This document shows positions 7,192-14,933 of a stretch of 58,698 nt of DNA, in pieces. The stretch covers positions 1 to 58,698 of the forward strand of contig JBJMGU010000046.1 in assembly GCA_045807765.1 (NCBI GenBank), read 5' to 3'. The notes under the pieces were generated by a model, which had not been told where the DNA came from, searched no databases, and saw nothing but the letters and a program-made list of their open reading frames with translations. The DNA is from DATENM01 sp045807765 (GTDB lineage: Bacteria; Acidobacteriota; Blastocatellia; UBA7656). Every line of letters starts with the position of its first letter. Position 1 is the stretch's first letter. Position numbers and translations under genes: made by a program.

Positions 7192-9012
7192 TCAGCGAAG
7201 CTGTTTCAAGTCGCGCACGCCGGTGATGCGCCAGCGGCCATCCTGGCGGTCAAGCCACAAGCGCTCGACCGCCGCGCCTGACCACGGCTGTTTGCCTTGA
7301 AAGTCCCAGTTCTTTTCAAAGGTCACCACCGCATGATTGCCCGACGGATCAACGCTGATCGCAAGCGGGCTGGTGCGAATCTTGAGCTTTGCATAACTTG
7401 AAAGCATGCCGGCCACTTCGGCGCGCGCCGCATTGCGGTCTACATTGTCCTTCAGGAAGTAGGTGTGCAGGTGTGGCGCGTAGTAAGACATGTGCGCGTC
7501 AAGGTTGCGCGCTTCGAGCGCCGCGTTCCAACGACTGACCGCGTCGCGTACTTGATTGACCGATTTGCCACCGTCTGCGGGCGCGGTTGGTTGCGACTCC
7601 GCATCAGAAGCCGGCGGCGGATTGGTCACGGCGGGGCGCGCCGCTTCGGCGGGCGGCGGCGCGCCGGCATGCGAAGCCGCACCGGCATTGGCATTGTTCG
7701 CTGCCGCACGGTCATTCGACACTTGGCCGGCTGGCGACATTTGGCCGGCTGGCGACATTTGGCCGGCTGGCTGATTCGGCGCGTTCTTGCGAGTTGTAAA
7801 ATAGACCACAAGCATCCCGCCAATCACCAGAGCAAGCAGCCCGGCGATCAAAGCGACCGGCACATGCTTGCGAGTCTCGTGCGGTGCGGCTGGCTTTACG
7901 GCAGCCGGTCGCGCCGGGCGGGCCACCTTTGAAGCATTGCGCCGCACAATCGTTTCTTCGTCTTCTTCCGCTAAGGGCAACGCCGCGCCATTGCCGGCGT
8001 TCGCAAGCTCGACTCCTGCAAGCGGCGCATTGAGGCGACCAGAGGCGGTGGTTTGTGTAGCCCGTAGGGCTGGCGCGCTGACGCCAGCCCTGGCTTCCGC
8101 GAATTCGCGGGCGAACTCGGCAGCGCTCTGTTGCCGGCGCGCCGGGTCTTTCTCAAGCGCTCGCATCACGACCGCCGCGACCGCGGGCTGAAGGTCCGGG
8201 CGCTGCGACAGGAGCGGCGGCGGTGGCTCGACTACATGGGCGATCAGCAAGCGCGTCGCCGTCGCGCCCGAAAACGGCGGCGTGCCGGCAAGCATTTCAT
8301 AGACGACGATGCCGAACGAATAGATGTCGCTGCGCGCGTCAACCGTCTGCTCTTCGGCCTGTTCGGGCGACATATAGCGCGGCGTGCCGATGATCAGGTT
8401 GGCGCCCGTAAGCGCCGCGCGGCGGCTGACATCTTCTTGAATCTTGGCGATGCCAAAGTCAACCACCTCGACCCAGTCCCTGCCGTCGTATTCGCTGATG
8501 ATAATATTTTCAGGCTTGATGTCCCGATGAATGACGCCGACCGAATGGGCCGATTCGAGCGCGCCGCAGGCCTGGCTGACAATGCCCGCAACGCGCTCGA
8601 CCGACATCGCGCCGTGACGCTTCAACAGCTCGCGCACGGTCGCGCCTTCGACCAGTTCCATGACCAGGAAAGGCGTAGTGCCGGCGACGCCGTAATCCAT
8701 GATGTTGATGGCATTCGGGTGACGCACCAGGCTGGCGGCGCGCGCCTCGCCCTCGAAGCGCTCGGCGATTTTCGGGTCGGTGGCAAACTCCGGGCGCAGG
8801 ATTTTGATGGCGACGGCTTTGCCGATGCGGATGTGGCGGGCGCGATAGACATCGCACATACCGCCGGCTCCGAGCTTCGCTTCAATCTCGTACTTATCGG
8901 TGAAGATGGCGCCAACGAGCGGGTCGGCAGGCTCATCCTTCTTCGGGCCGCAGCGCGGGCACTGATCACTTGAGGCCGGGAACGGCGAGCCGCAATCGTA
9001 ACAGAGTCTCAT
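7192..9012 (-). CDS. Membrane Ser/Thr protein kinase with zinc ribbon and C-terminal NTF2/SnoaL-like domain
   Basis: 606 aa with four parts. An N-terminal zinc ribbon (C4, C7, C18, C21). A Hanks-type kinase domain at about 41-300, with the G-loop LGAGGMCDVY, Lys70, the catalytic loop HRDIKPENI with Asp164, DFGIAK at 185-190, and GTPRYMSPEQ. A low-complexity linker leading to one membrane helix (about 388-410, VALIAGLLALVIGGMLVVYF). A C-terminal domain of about 120 aa (VNQVRDAVSRWNAALEARN onward) that looks like the NTF2/SnoaL fold often used for small-ligand sensing. The kinase lies inside the cell and the C-terminal domain outside. TAAGGAATC precedes the ATG. The linker repeat PAGQMS comes from an 18-bp DNA tandem repeat. 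Confidence 0.9.
   Translation of the reverse strand: MRLCYDCGSPFPASSDQCPRCGPKKDEPADPLVGAIFTDKYEIEAKLGAGGMCDVYRARHIRIGKAVAIKILRPEFATDPKIAERFEGEARAASLVRHPNAINIMDYGVAGTTPFLVMELVEGATVRELLKRHGAMSVERVAGIVSQACGALESAHSVGVIHRDIKPENIIISEYDGRDWVEVVDFGIAKIQEDVSRRAALTGANLIIGTPRYMSPEQAEEQTVDARSDIYSFGIVVYEMLAGTPPFSGATATRLLIAHVVEPPPPLLSQRPDLQPAVAAVVMRALEKDPARRQQSAAEFAREFAEARAGVSAPALRATQTTASGRLNAPLAGVELANAGNGAALPLAEEDEETIVRRNASKVARPARPAAVKPAAPHETRKHVPVALIAGLLALVIGGMLVVYFTTRKNAPNQPAGQMSPAGQMSPAGQVSNDRAAANNANAGAASHAGAPPPAEAARPAVTNPPPASDAESQPTAPADGGKSVNQVRDAVSRWNAALEARNLDAHMSYYAPHLHTYFLKDNVDRNAARAEVAGMLSSYAKLKIRTSPLAISVDPSGNHAVVTFEKNWDFQGKQPWSGAAVERLWLDRQDGRWRITGVRDLKQLR
7723..7772. repeat. 18-bp tandem repeat inside the kinase linker
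   Basis: The unit TTGGCCGGCTGGCGACAT occurs at 7723-7740 and 7741-7758, then partially from 7759. Because 18 is a multiple of three, copy-number change keeps the frame; it encodes repeated PAGQMS in the extracytoplasmic linker just outside the membrane helix. Confidence 0.85.
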
Positions 9013-9144
9013 GATTCCTTACTCGGTAGATGATTTTTGGCAGCCCACAATACGCCCGGAAAGGTCGCACACTCGTCGTCCTTACTAGAATCATAACAGC
9101 AGCAGCGACCGACAGACCACCGCGCTCATCACTTCATCCTGCGT

Positions 9145-10107
9145 CTACTGTCCCAGCCGCTTGCCGGTCAGCTCGTCCAGATAATACTTCATAAACGCGT
9201 CGCGCTTTGGCTCCAGGCAAACCGTGACCGGCTTGCCGCGCTCGCGGTCTATGCGGGTGTAGCCCTCATCGTCAACGACGAGCGGCAGGCTCTCTTGCTT
9301 GCCGAAGAAAGTAGTAGGACTGGCAGCCTCGGCGATGGCAAGCTGATCGTGCAGCGTCATGCGCTGCTGCGGGCCGCTGAGCCAGAGGCGGTACAAACAT
9401 TCGAGCGCGTAGGTGAGCGGCGAATGATCGTCCGCGATGCGTTGGCGCTCGGCGTCGCTCAACTGGACATGCGTCGTTGAATCGAGCGGCACAATCGTCA
9501 GCGGCAGGCCCGCGCCATAGACCAGTTGCGCGTCGGCAGTCGCTTGATAAACATTCCATTCGCGGATGGGCTTGCCGGGACTGTACGAGGTGCCATAGAC
9601 ACAGCCGCTCATCAGGACGACGCGCTTGACGTAGCGGCCCAGGTTCGGCTCTTTGCGCAAAGCGTCGGCGATATTCTGCAAAGGGCCGACGGCCAGCAGC
9701 GTCACCTCGCCGGGATAACGTTTGACGGTTTCGACAATGAAGTCGGCGGCAGATTTCTTCTCCGGTCGCTTGGCAGTGAAGTCTTCGGCCCATGAATATT
9801 GCGGGAAGACCTTATCGTTCGTCTGTCGTCCGACGAAGACCGGGATGTCATCGCGGTGCGTGACGTGCAACAGCTTGCAGGCAATCCGTGCCCGCGCCGG
9901 CGTATTGCCATGCGTGAGCGTGATGCCGAGCGGCGCAAAGCCCGTGTACGAGATGACAAAGCCCATCGCCCAGGCGTCGTCAATGTCATCGCCGATATCT
10001 GTGTCGAGGATGATCTTCGCTTTGCTGGTCTGCGCCGAGTCGCTGACCGGACATAAGATGAGACAAAGGAAGGCCACGGCATAGAGCCATCGCTTTCGAC
10101 CGATCAT
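9145..10107 (-). CDS. Secreted inosine-uridine-type nucleoside hydrolase
   Basis: About 320 aa. A signal peptide (MIGRKRWLYAVAFLCLILCP) is followed by the family signature DTDIGDDIDDAWA near residue 35, which binds the catalytic calcium. Later conserved pieces include LLAVGPLQNIADAL and VLMSGCVYG. The family splits N-glycosidic bonds of nucleosides into base and ribose. The start at 10107 is chosen because AAGGAGGAG lies about 9 nt upstream; an upstream GTG would place that ribosome site inside the coding region. It is the last gene of the polysaccharide locus, 42 bp after the GH9 gene. A secreted hydrolase here may act on ribosides or an unrecognised glycoside. Confidence 0.85.
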   Translation of the reverse strand: MIGRKRWLYAVAFLCLILCPVSDSAQTSKAKIILDTDIGDDIDDAWAMGFVISYTGFAPLGITLTHGNTPARARIACKLLHVTHRDDIPVFVGRQTNDKVFPQYSWAEDFTAKRPEKKSAADFIVETVKRYPGEVTLLAVGPLQNIADALRKEPNLGRYVKRVVLMSGCVYGTSYSPGKPIREWNVYQATADAQLVYGAGLPLTIVPLDSTTHVQLSDAERQRIADDHSPLTYALECLYRLWLSGPQQRMTLHDQLAIAEAASPTTFFGKQESLPLVVDDEGYTRIDRERGKPVTVCLEPKRDAFMKYYLDELTGKRLGQ

Positions 10108-10149
10108 TTCTGCTTTCTCCTCCTTCACTCTCCGGCGGCAGGCTGAACG

Positions 10150-11994
10150 TCAAACCGATGCCCACAATGCCCATAGCAAGATGGCCGAGGCCGTGCCGTC
10201 CATCGTCGGCTCGTTGGTCGAATAATCCTTCATGTCGTCGTGATAGACCGCCTGCTCGTCTTGGAATGGCGCGAAGGGGTCAGGCTCGGTGATGCTGACG
10301 CCGCGCAGGCTCTGGAAGATTCTACGATAGACCGGCCCGTCTACCAGTCCGCCACGCACAGAGCGTTTCAACAATGAAGTCGGTATCAGGTGAACATCTT
10401 TCGGGTAGACGCCGCCGGCAGGAATTTCCGTGAACATCGAAATCCCCCAGGGGTTGCGGCCCAGCAACCAGTCGCGCTGCTTGCTCGCAAAGACACGGCT
10501 GTGCGCGTCGCCGGTCATTCGCTCATAGAGCAGACACTGAGTGGCAAGCGCGACCGTCAGATTATTCGAGCACCAGATGAATGGCACGCCAATTTGATAA
10601 GGATTCTTCCGAGCGGTGCCGGCGCAGCGCGCGATGCCTTCACGGTAATAACCGGCCAGCCGCTTGCGCAGCGGACCATCGGCCAGCTCGTAGAGCCGGA
10701 AATGGCCGATGTTCATGAACGGATAATACTGATAGTGCCGGGTCTGCTCCTGTCCCATCCAGGATTCGGCAGCCGCGAGATCGGCATAACGCTTTGCATC
10801 GCTCAGGTATTGCCGGTCGCCTGTGGCGCGATACATTTCCGCGGCGCCCCATTCCATGTCGTCGGCCCATGTGGTCTCTTCGTAGCGATAAGGCGCCAGA
10901 TAAGAGTTGCCTTGCTGCACGCCTTCGCGAGCTTTGCCGAGCCCATAGACTTCGATGCCGGCGCGCCGCAAGCGGCTGGCGTAAGGGCTCAGGCGCGCGT
11001 CGTTGCGCCAGATTTGATACCCCAATGCCATCGCTGCCGCGTAGCGACCCGCGAGATTGGCGATGCCTGTGGATTCGCTCTGGTACTTCGCCAGTCCCTG
11101 CGGCTTGCCGTCCGCGAAATAGACGACGCGATAGCTTCCCGGCCCCCAGCCATAATTGGCCGTTTCGGCTTGCGGCAATCGCCAACCGATGTGGTCGCGG
11201 TCGTCTGCAACCTGGTGGTAAAGCTGATCGCTCGCCGGGTGCAGCTTGAGCATCCAGTCGAGCCCCCAGCGCGCTTCGTCCAAAATGTCGGGGATGCCGT
11301 TCGCGCCCGCCTGCCCGCGCTCATTGAAGCGGTCATCGAAGTGCGGCGCGCGTCTTTTACTTTTGCCGGGCCGCGACTCTTGCTGTAGGCGATAAGCCAG
11401 CAGCATCTGCGCCGTGGCGTTGCTTGCCGTGAGCAAGTACTTGAGCATATCGCCAGCGTCATGCCAGCCGCCGCTGGCGTTGAGATAGGTGCCGGCGGGC
11501 AAAGGGCCAAACGCCGTGCGGCCATCAAAGGGGTGACAGACGGTATCGAGCCAGGGGTTATAGCCGCAACGCTGCTGGCGCATGAACTCTAACAACTGAT
11601 CGGGCAGTTCGGCGTACAGGTCTGCGGCGATGCTGAAGGTCGGCGATTGCGCCGCGCCGACTTGCAAGAAGTAACGGCCCGGCCTGCTCAACGCCGAGAA
11701 ATCCAGCTCGACAAAATGATTGAACGCTCCCCATCGGCCCGCGAGCGGTCGGCTCGTTCCCTTGAACGCCACCTGATGCGTGGCGGCATCTACGACAGTG
11801 AATGTCTCTGTGAGCGGCGCGGCAGCCATCGCCACCGCGATCTTTGCATCCGTCACGCCGTAGCCAATCTGGTTGATGCGAATGAAGGCTGACGCATCAA
11901 GGCCGGCGGCAAACGAATAAGGCACAAAGATACGAAGAATCACAAAGCAGCTTATGATTCTTCGTATCTTTGTGCCTTTGTGACGAAGGCTCAT
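10150..11994 (-). CDS. Glycoside hydrolase family 9 (endoglucanase-type) with N-terminal Ig-like domain
   Basis: 614 aa. A short exported leader is followed by the CelD_N-like Ig domain (about residues 35-125, starting IRINQIGYGV). The GH9 (alpha/alpha)6 barrel follows, with GGWHDAGDM near residue 170 carrying the catalytic base aspartates, LLGRNPWG near 495, and DYSTNEPTMDGTA close to the C-terminus with the proton-donor glutamate. Family members cut beta-1,4-glucans, including cellulose and xyloglucan. The first 25 codons lie inside a 24-bp inverted repeat (11919-11978), which therefore encodes most of the signal peptide; the ribosome site before the ATG is weak. This is the ninth gene of the polysaccharide locus. 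Confidence 0.88.
   Translation of the reverse strand: MSLRHKGTKIRRIISCFVILRIFVPYSFAAGLDASAFIRINQIGYGVTDAKIAVAMAAAPLTETFTVVDAATHQVAFKGTSRPLAGRWGAFNHFVELDFSALSRPGRYFLQVGAAQSPTFSIAADLYAELPDQLLEFMRQQRCGYNPWLDTVCHPFDGRTAFGPLPAGTYLNASGGWHDAGDMLKYLLTASNATAQMLLAYRLQQESRPGKSKRRAPHFDDRFNERGQAGANGIPDILDEARWGLDWMLKLHPASDQLYHQVADDRDHIGWRLPQAETANYGWGPGSYRVVYFADGKPQGLAKYQSESTGIANLAGRYAAAMALGYQIWRNDARLSPYASRLRRAGIEVYGLGKAREGVQQGNSYLAPYRYEETTWADDMEWGAAEMYRATGDRQYLSDAKRYADLAAAESWMGQEQTRHYQYYPFMNIGHFRLYELADGPLRKRLAGYYREGIARCAGTARKNPYQIGVPFIWCSNNLTVALATQCLLYERMTGDAHSRVFASKQRDWLLGRNPWGISMFTEIPAGGVYPKDVHLIPTSLLKRSVRGGLVDGPVYRRIFQSLRGVSITEPDPFAPFQDEQAVYHDDMKDYSTNEPTMDGTASAILLWALWASV
11919..11978. repeat. Perfect 24-bp inverted repeat (CACAAAG/ACGAAGAATC family) inside GH9 start
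   Basis: The arms at 11919-11942 and 11955-11978 are perfectly complementary over 24 bp, with a 12-nt loop. The words match the GCACAAAG / CACGAAG family seen at 37561-37632 and in part at 49902-49965. Unlike the other copies, this one sits in a coding region, over codons 6-25 of the GH9 gene. Confidence 0.92.
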
Positions 11995-12032
11995 TGCATT
12001 TTCAAGCCGTGATCGGCACGAAGAGGAGATGG

Positions 12033-13181
12033 CTACTTCGCCGAGAACCTATACACGGTCGTCGTGGCGTAGCGCTGTCCGGGCTTGAGCACGGTCGTCG
12101 GGAAGCTCGGCTTGTTCGGCGAATCGGGGAAGTGCTGCGTCTCCAGGCAGAAGCCATAACGGCGGACGTAGACCTTGCCGCCTTTGCCGGTGATCGTGCC
12201 GTCCAAGAAATTGCCGGCATAGAACTGTATGCCCGGCTCGGTGGTCGAGACTTCCAGCACGCGCCCGCTCGTCGGCTCATGCACACGCGCCGCAAGCTGT
12301 AGCCCCCGGCCCGCTTTGTTCAGCACCCAGTTGTGATCGTATCCGCCGGCGAACTTCAACTGCTCGTAATCGGCATCGATGCGCGCGCCGATGGTCATCG
12401 GGCGAGTGAAGTCCATCGGCGTGCCTTTGACGGCGAGCAGCTCGCCGGTCGGAATCAAGCCCTGATCCACGGGCGTAAAGCGGTCGGCGTTGAGATAGAC
12501 CTCGTGCCCAAGATTATTGGCCGCGCTGCCCGCCGCGAGGTTGAAGTAAGAGTGCTGCGTCAGGTTGACGACGGTGTCTTTGTCGGTCGTGGCGTTGTAA
12601 TCGATCCGCCACTCGTTGCTGTTGTTGAGCGTGTAGACGACGCGCACAGAGAGCGTGCCGGGAAAGCCTTCTTCGCCGTCCTTGCTGGTGTAGGTCAATT
12701 CGAGCGCCGCGCCGTCTTTAACCTTCAAGGGCCGCGCCGCCCAGACCACTTTATCAAATCCCTTGATGCCGCCGTGCAGGGTATTCTCGCCGTTATTCTT
12801 CGCCAGTTGATAGGTTTTGCCGTTGAGCGTGAAGTGCGCATTGCCAATGCGGTTGCCATAGCGCCCGATCAGTGCGCCGAAGTATGGCGACTGGTCGAGA
12901 TAGCCTTGCAGGGTATCGTAACCGAGCACGATGTCACCGAGCTGGCCTTTGCGGTCGGGCGTCTTCAACGAGATGACGATGCCGCCATAGGTCATCACTT
13001 TCATTTCGATGCCGTTGGCGTTCGTCAGCGTGTAGAGGTCAACCGCCGTGCCGTCGGGCAGTTTGCCGAATGCTTGTTTTTCCGTCTTCATCTTTTGCTT
13101 GCTCTCCTTGGCGTGAGCGCCCGCCACCAGCGCGGCGACGGCCAGGGTCACGGCCATGCATAGGCTCAAGGTCCGTGTCAT
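12033..13181 (-). CDS. galM: Secreted aldose 1-epimerase (mutarotase)
   Basis: About 382 aa. A signal peptide (MTRTLSLCMAVTLAVAALVAGAHA) leads into a GalM-type beta-sandwich: TYGGIVISLKTPDR, IGRYGNRI, LHGGIKGFDKVVW, LTQHSYFNLAA and GGYDHNWVL carry the conserved arginine, histidines and aspartate, and PGIQFYAGNFLDG follows. It interconverts alpha and beta anomers of aldoses. AAGGAGAC before the ATG at 13181 decides the start. Its place among GH43, GH51 and GH2 genes, together with its export, suggests it conditions sugars (such as arabinose, galactose or xylose) released by these hydrolases before uptake. The family assignment is firm; the preferred sugar is unknown. Confidence 0.88.
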   Translation of the reverse strand: MTRTLSLCMAVTLAVAALVAGAHAKESKQKMKTEKQAFGKLPDGTAVDLYTLTNANGIEMKVMTYGGIVISLKTPDRKGQLGDIVLGYDTLQGYLDQSPYFGALIGRYGNRIGNAHFTLNGKTYQLAKNNGENTLHGGIKGFDKVVWAARPLKVKDGAALELTYTSKDGEEGFPGTLSVRVVYTLNNSNEWRIDYNATTDKDTVVNLTQHSYFNLAAGSAANNLGHEVYLNADRFTPVDQGLIPTGELLAVKGTPMDFTRPMTIGARIDADYEQLKFAGGYDHNWVLNKAGRGLQLAARVHEPTSGRVLEVSTTEPGIQFYAGNFLDGTITGKGGKVYVRRYGFCLETQHFPDSPNKPSFPTTVLKPGQRYATTTVYRFSAK

Positions 13182-13248
13182 GATGGTTCTGTCTCCTTTG
13201 GCTTCGTCAGTGAAGCGCGGTGAAATAAAGGTCCGTTTGTAAGACATA

Positions 13249-14862
13249 TCAGCGGCTGCCGCTTACCGTACGCGGCGGCACGATGCGGAACCAGTCGAAT
13301 TTAGCAGCCGCGCCGCTTGCGCCGCCAGCCGTCAGCGCCACACGCACGGCCCTGTCCCACGGCGGCAGGTACTCGCCATTCAACTGTTCGCCGACTTCCG
13401 TCCAGCTATTCACGTCACGGCCCACGGCGAAGTGGAAATGGTCGCCGCCTCTCGCTGTCATCCGCAAATAAATGAGCGGCCCGCGCGGCGCGTCCCTTGT
13501 CGCAAGCCTCTGCTGCTTTCCCTTCTCGCGCCGCCACACGATCACTTTGCCGTCGCCTAAGGCGATGCCGAGCGCGTTCTCTTCATCGCCGTAAGCCGCA
13601 AGCCCGGCCATCACTCCAGGCTTCAACCCGCTCACATCAATGGCCGTCGTCGCCTCGTAATTGCCGCTGGTCGTCGTCCGCGCCACGACCGCGCCGAGCA
13701 TGTCTTCGGCGTGCGCCGCAGTCGGCGCGAGGACGAGCCGTCCGGCTTGCACGCGCTTCAGCGGCTCGTTGTTCTGTGGCCACTGCCAGCCGGGTTGCAG
13801 GCGCGGCGCGGTGAACTCATCACCGACGGCGTACTCTGCATTGCGCTCAGGGCTGCCGAAAGGCGAAGCGGCGCGGGCGCTCGGCCCCTTGCCATCGTTG
13901 ATCGTCGGCCAGCCGTCGCTTCCCCACTGCACTTCGTCGAGCAGTGCCTGGCGTCCGGCGTAAACAGAATCTTTCGGGTGATAGGCGTGATACATCAAGA
14001 AGTCGCGGCCTCGCGCATCGCTGACGATGCTGCCGTGGCCGGGGCATTTCCAATGGTCGTTGCCTTGGAGAATCGGATTCGCCGGGTTCTTCTCCCACGG
14101 CCCCAGCAGCCGGCGCGACCGCGCCACGCCGAGCGCGTAATTGCAGCCGCGACCGCAACAGGCATTGCCGGAATAGAAAAGATAGAAAGAGCCCTCACGT
14201 CGCAGGATGAACGGCCCTTCAACCAGATTGCTCTCCCATGCCGCCGTGTTGCGAATCAACTCTTTGCGCTCGCCGACGAGCCGTGTGCCATCGCCTGAAA
14301 GCCGCTGTGCCCAGATGGGCGTCGGCTGATTGCGGCTGTTGCCATCTTCTTTCCAGACCAGGAAGCGCGCGCCGTTCTCGTCGGTGATGGCCATCGCGTC
14401 AATCGAGCCGGCCTCCTGGCAGATGAGCGGGCCGTGATCGGTGTAAGGCCCGCGTGGGTTCGTCGCGGTCATCACCGCGACACAGAGCGAGCCGCCCTGT
14501 TTGTGACCGGTGTAGTAAATGTAATATCGGCCACGATAGAACGAAATCTCCGGCGCCCAGTAATTGCCGTCCGACCAGTCAGGCCGCTTCGGCATGGCCG
14601 CGCCGACCATCTGCCAGTTGACCAGATCGCGTGAATGCAGGATGGGAAACAGCGGTGCCCACTGCGAAGTCGTTGCCGTCGCCCAATAATCATTGCCGAC
14701 GCGAATGATCGAAGGGTCAGGATAATCGCCGGCCATCACCGGGTTGGTGTAGGTGGCGCGCGACTGCGCCATAGCAGTCGCCGCGCAAAACGTCGCCAAG
14801 ATGGCGATCAGCAGGCTAATCGCACGGCTGCCGGTTCTGAAGGAGGATCGCTGGTTTTTCAT
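13249..14862 (-). CDS. Secreted glycoside hydrolase family 43 enzyme (arabinosidase/xylosidase type)
   Basis: 537 aa. After a signal peptide (ISLLIAILATFCAATAMAQ), the mature protein begins TYTNPVMAGDYPDPSIIRVG, the hallmark first blade of GH43 with the catalytic base aspartate. NYWAPEISFYRGRYYIYYTG follows. GPFILRREGSFYLFYSG holds the acid glutamate region. The five-bladed propeller ends near residue 330 and is followed by a beta-sandwich module of about 190 aa (YAVGDEFTAPRLQPGWQWPQ...). GH43 enzymes release arabinose or xylose from hemicellulose side chains. No clear ribosome site precedes the ATG. It lies 67 bp before the aldose epimerase gene and 71 bp after the GH51 gene. Confidence 0.87.
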   Translation of the reverse strand: MKNQRSSFRTGSRAISLLIAILATFCAATAMAQSRATYTNPVMAGDYPDPSIIRVGNDYWATATTSQWAPLFPILHSRDLVNWQMVGAAMPKRPDWSDGNYWAPEISFYRGRYYIYYTGHKQGGSLCVAVMTATNPRGPYTDHGPLICQEAGSIDAMAITDENGARFLVWKEDGNSRNQPTPIWAQRLSGDGTRLVGERKELIRNTAAWESNLVEGPFILRREGSFYLFYSGNACCGRGCNYALGVARSRRLLGPWEKNPANPILQGNDHWKCPGHGSIVSDARGRDFLMYHAYHPKDSVYAGRQALLDEVQWGSDGWPTINDGKGPSARAASPFGSPERNAEYAVGDEFTAPRLQPGWQWPQNNEPLKRVQAGRLVLAPTAAHAEDMLGAVVARTTTSGNYEATTAIDVSGLKPGVMAGLAAYGDEENALGIALGDGKVIVWRREKGKQQRLATRDAPRGPLIYLRMTARGGDHFHFAVGRDVNSWTEVGEQLNGEYLPPWDRAVRVALTAGGASGAAAKFDWFRIVPPRTVSGSR

Positions 14863-14882
14863 TTCTAAATTGCTCGTCCCAT

Positions 14883-14909
14883 GTAGCGCAAGCGGTTTGC
14901 TTGCGCTAC
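14883..14909. repeat. Perfect 11-bp hairpin between GH51 and GH43 genes
   Basis: GTAGCGCAAGC (14883-14893) and GCTTGCGCTAC (14899-14909) form a perfect stem with a 5-nt loop. It lies in the 71-bp gap inside the presumed polysaccharide operon. It has no T-tract, so a transcript-processing or stabilising role is as likely as termination. Confidence 0.8.
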
Positions 14910-14933
14910 TTCATTCGTCTTTACGCAGTCAAT

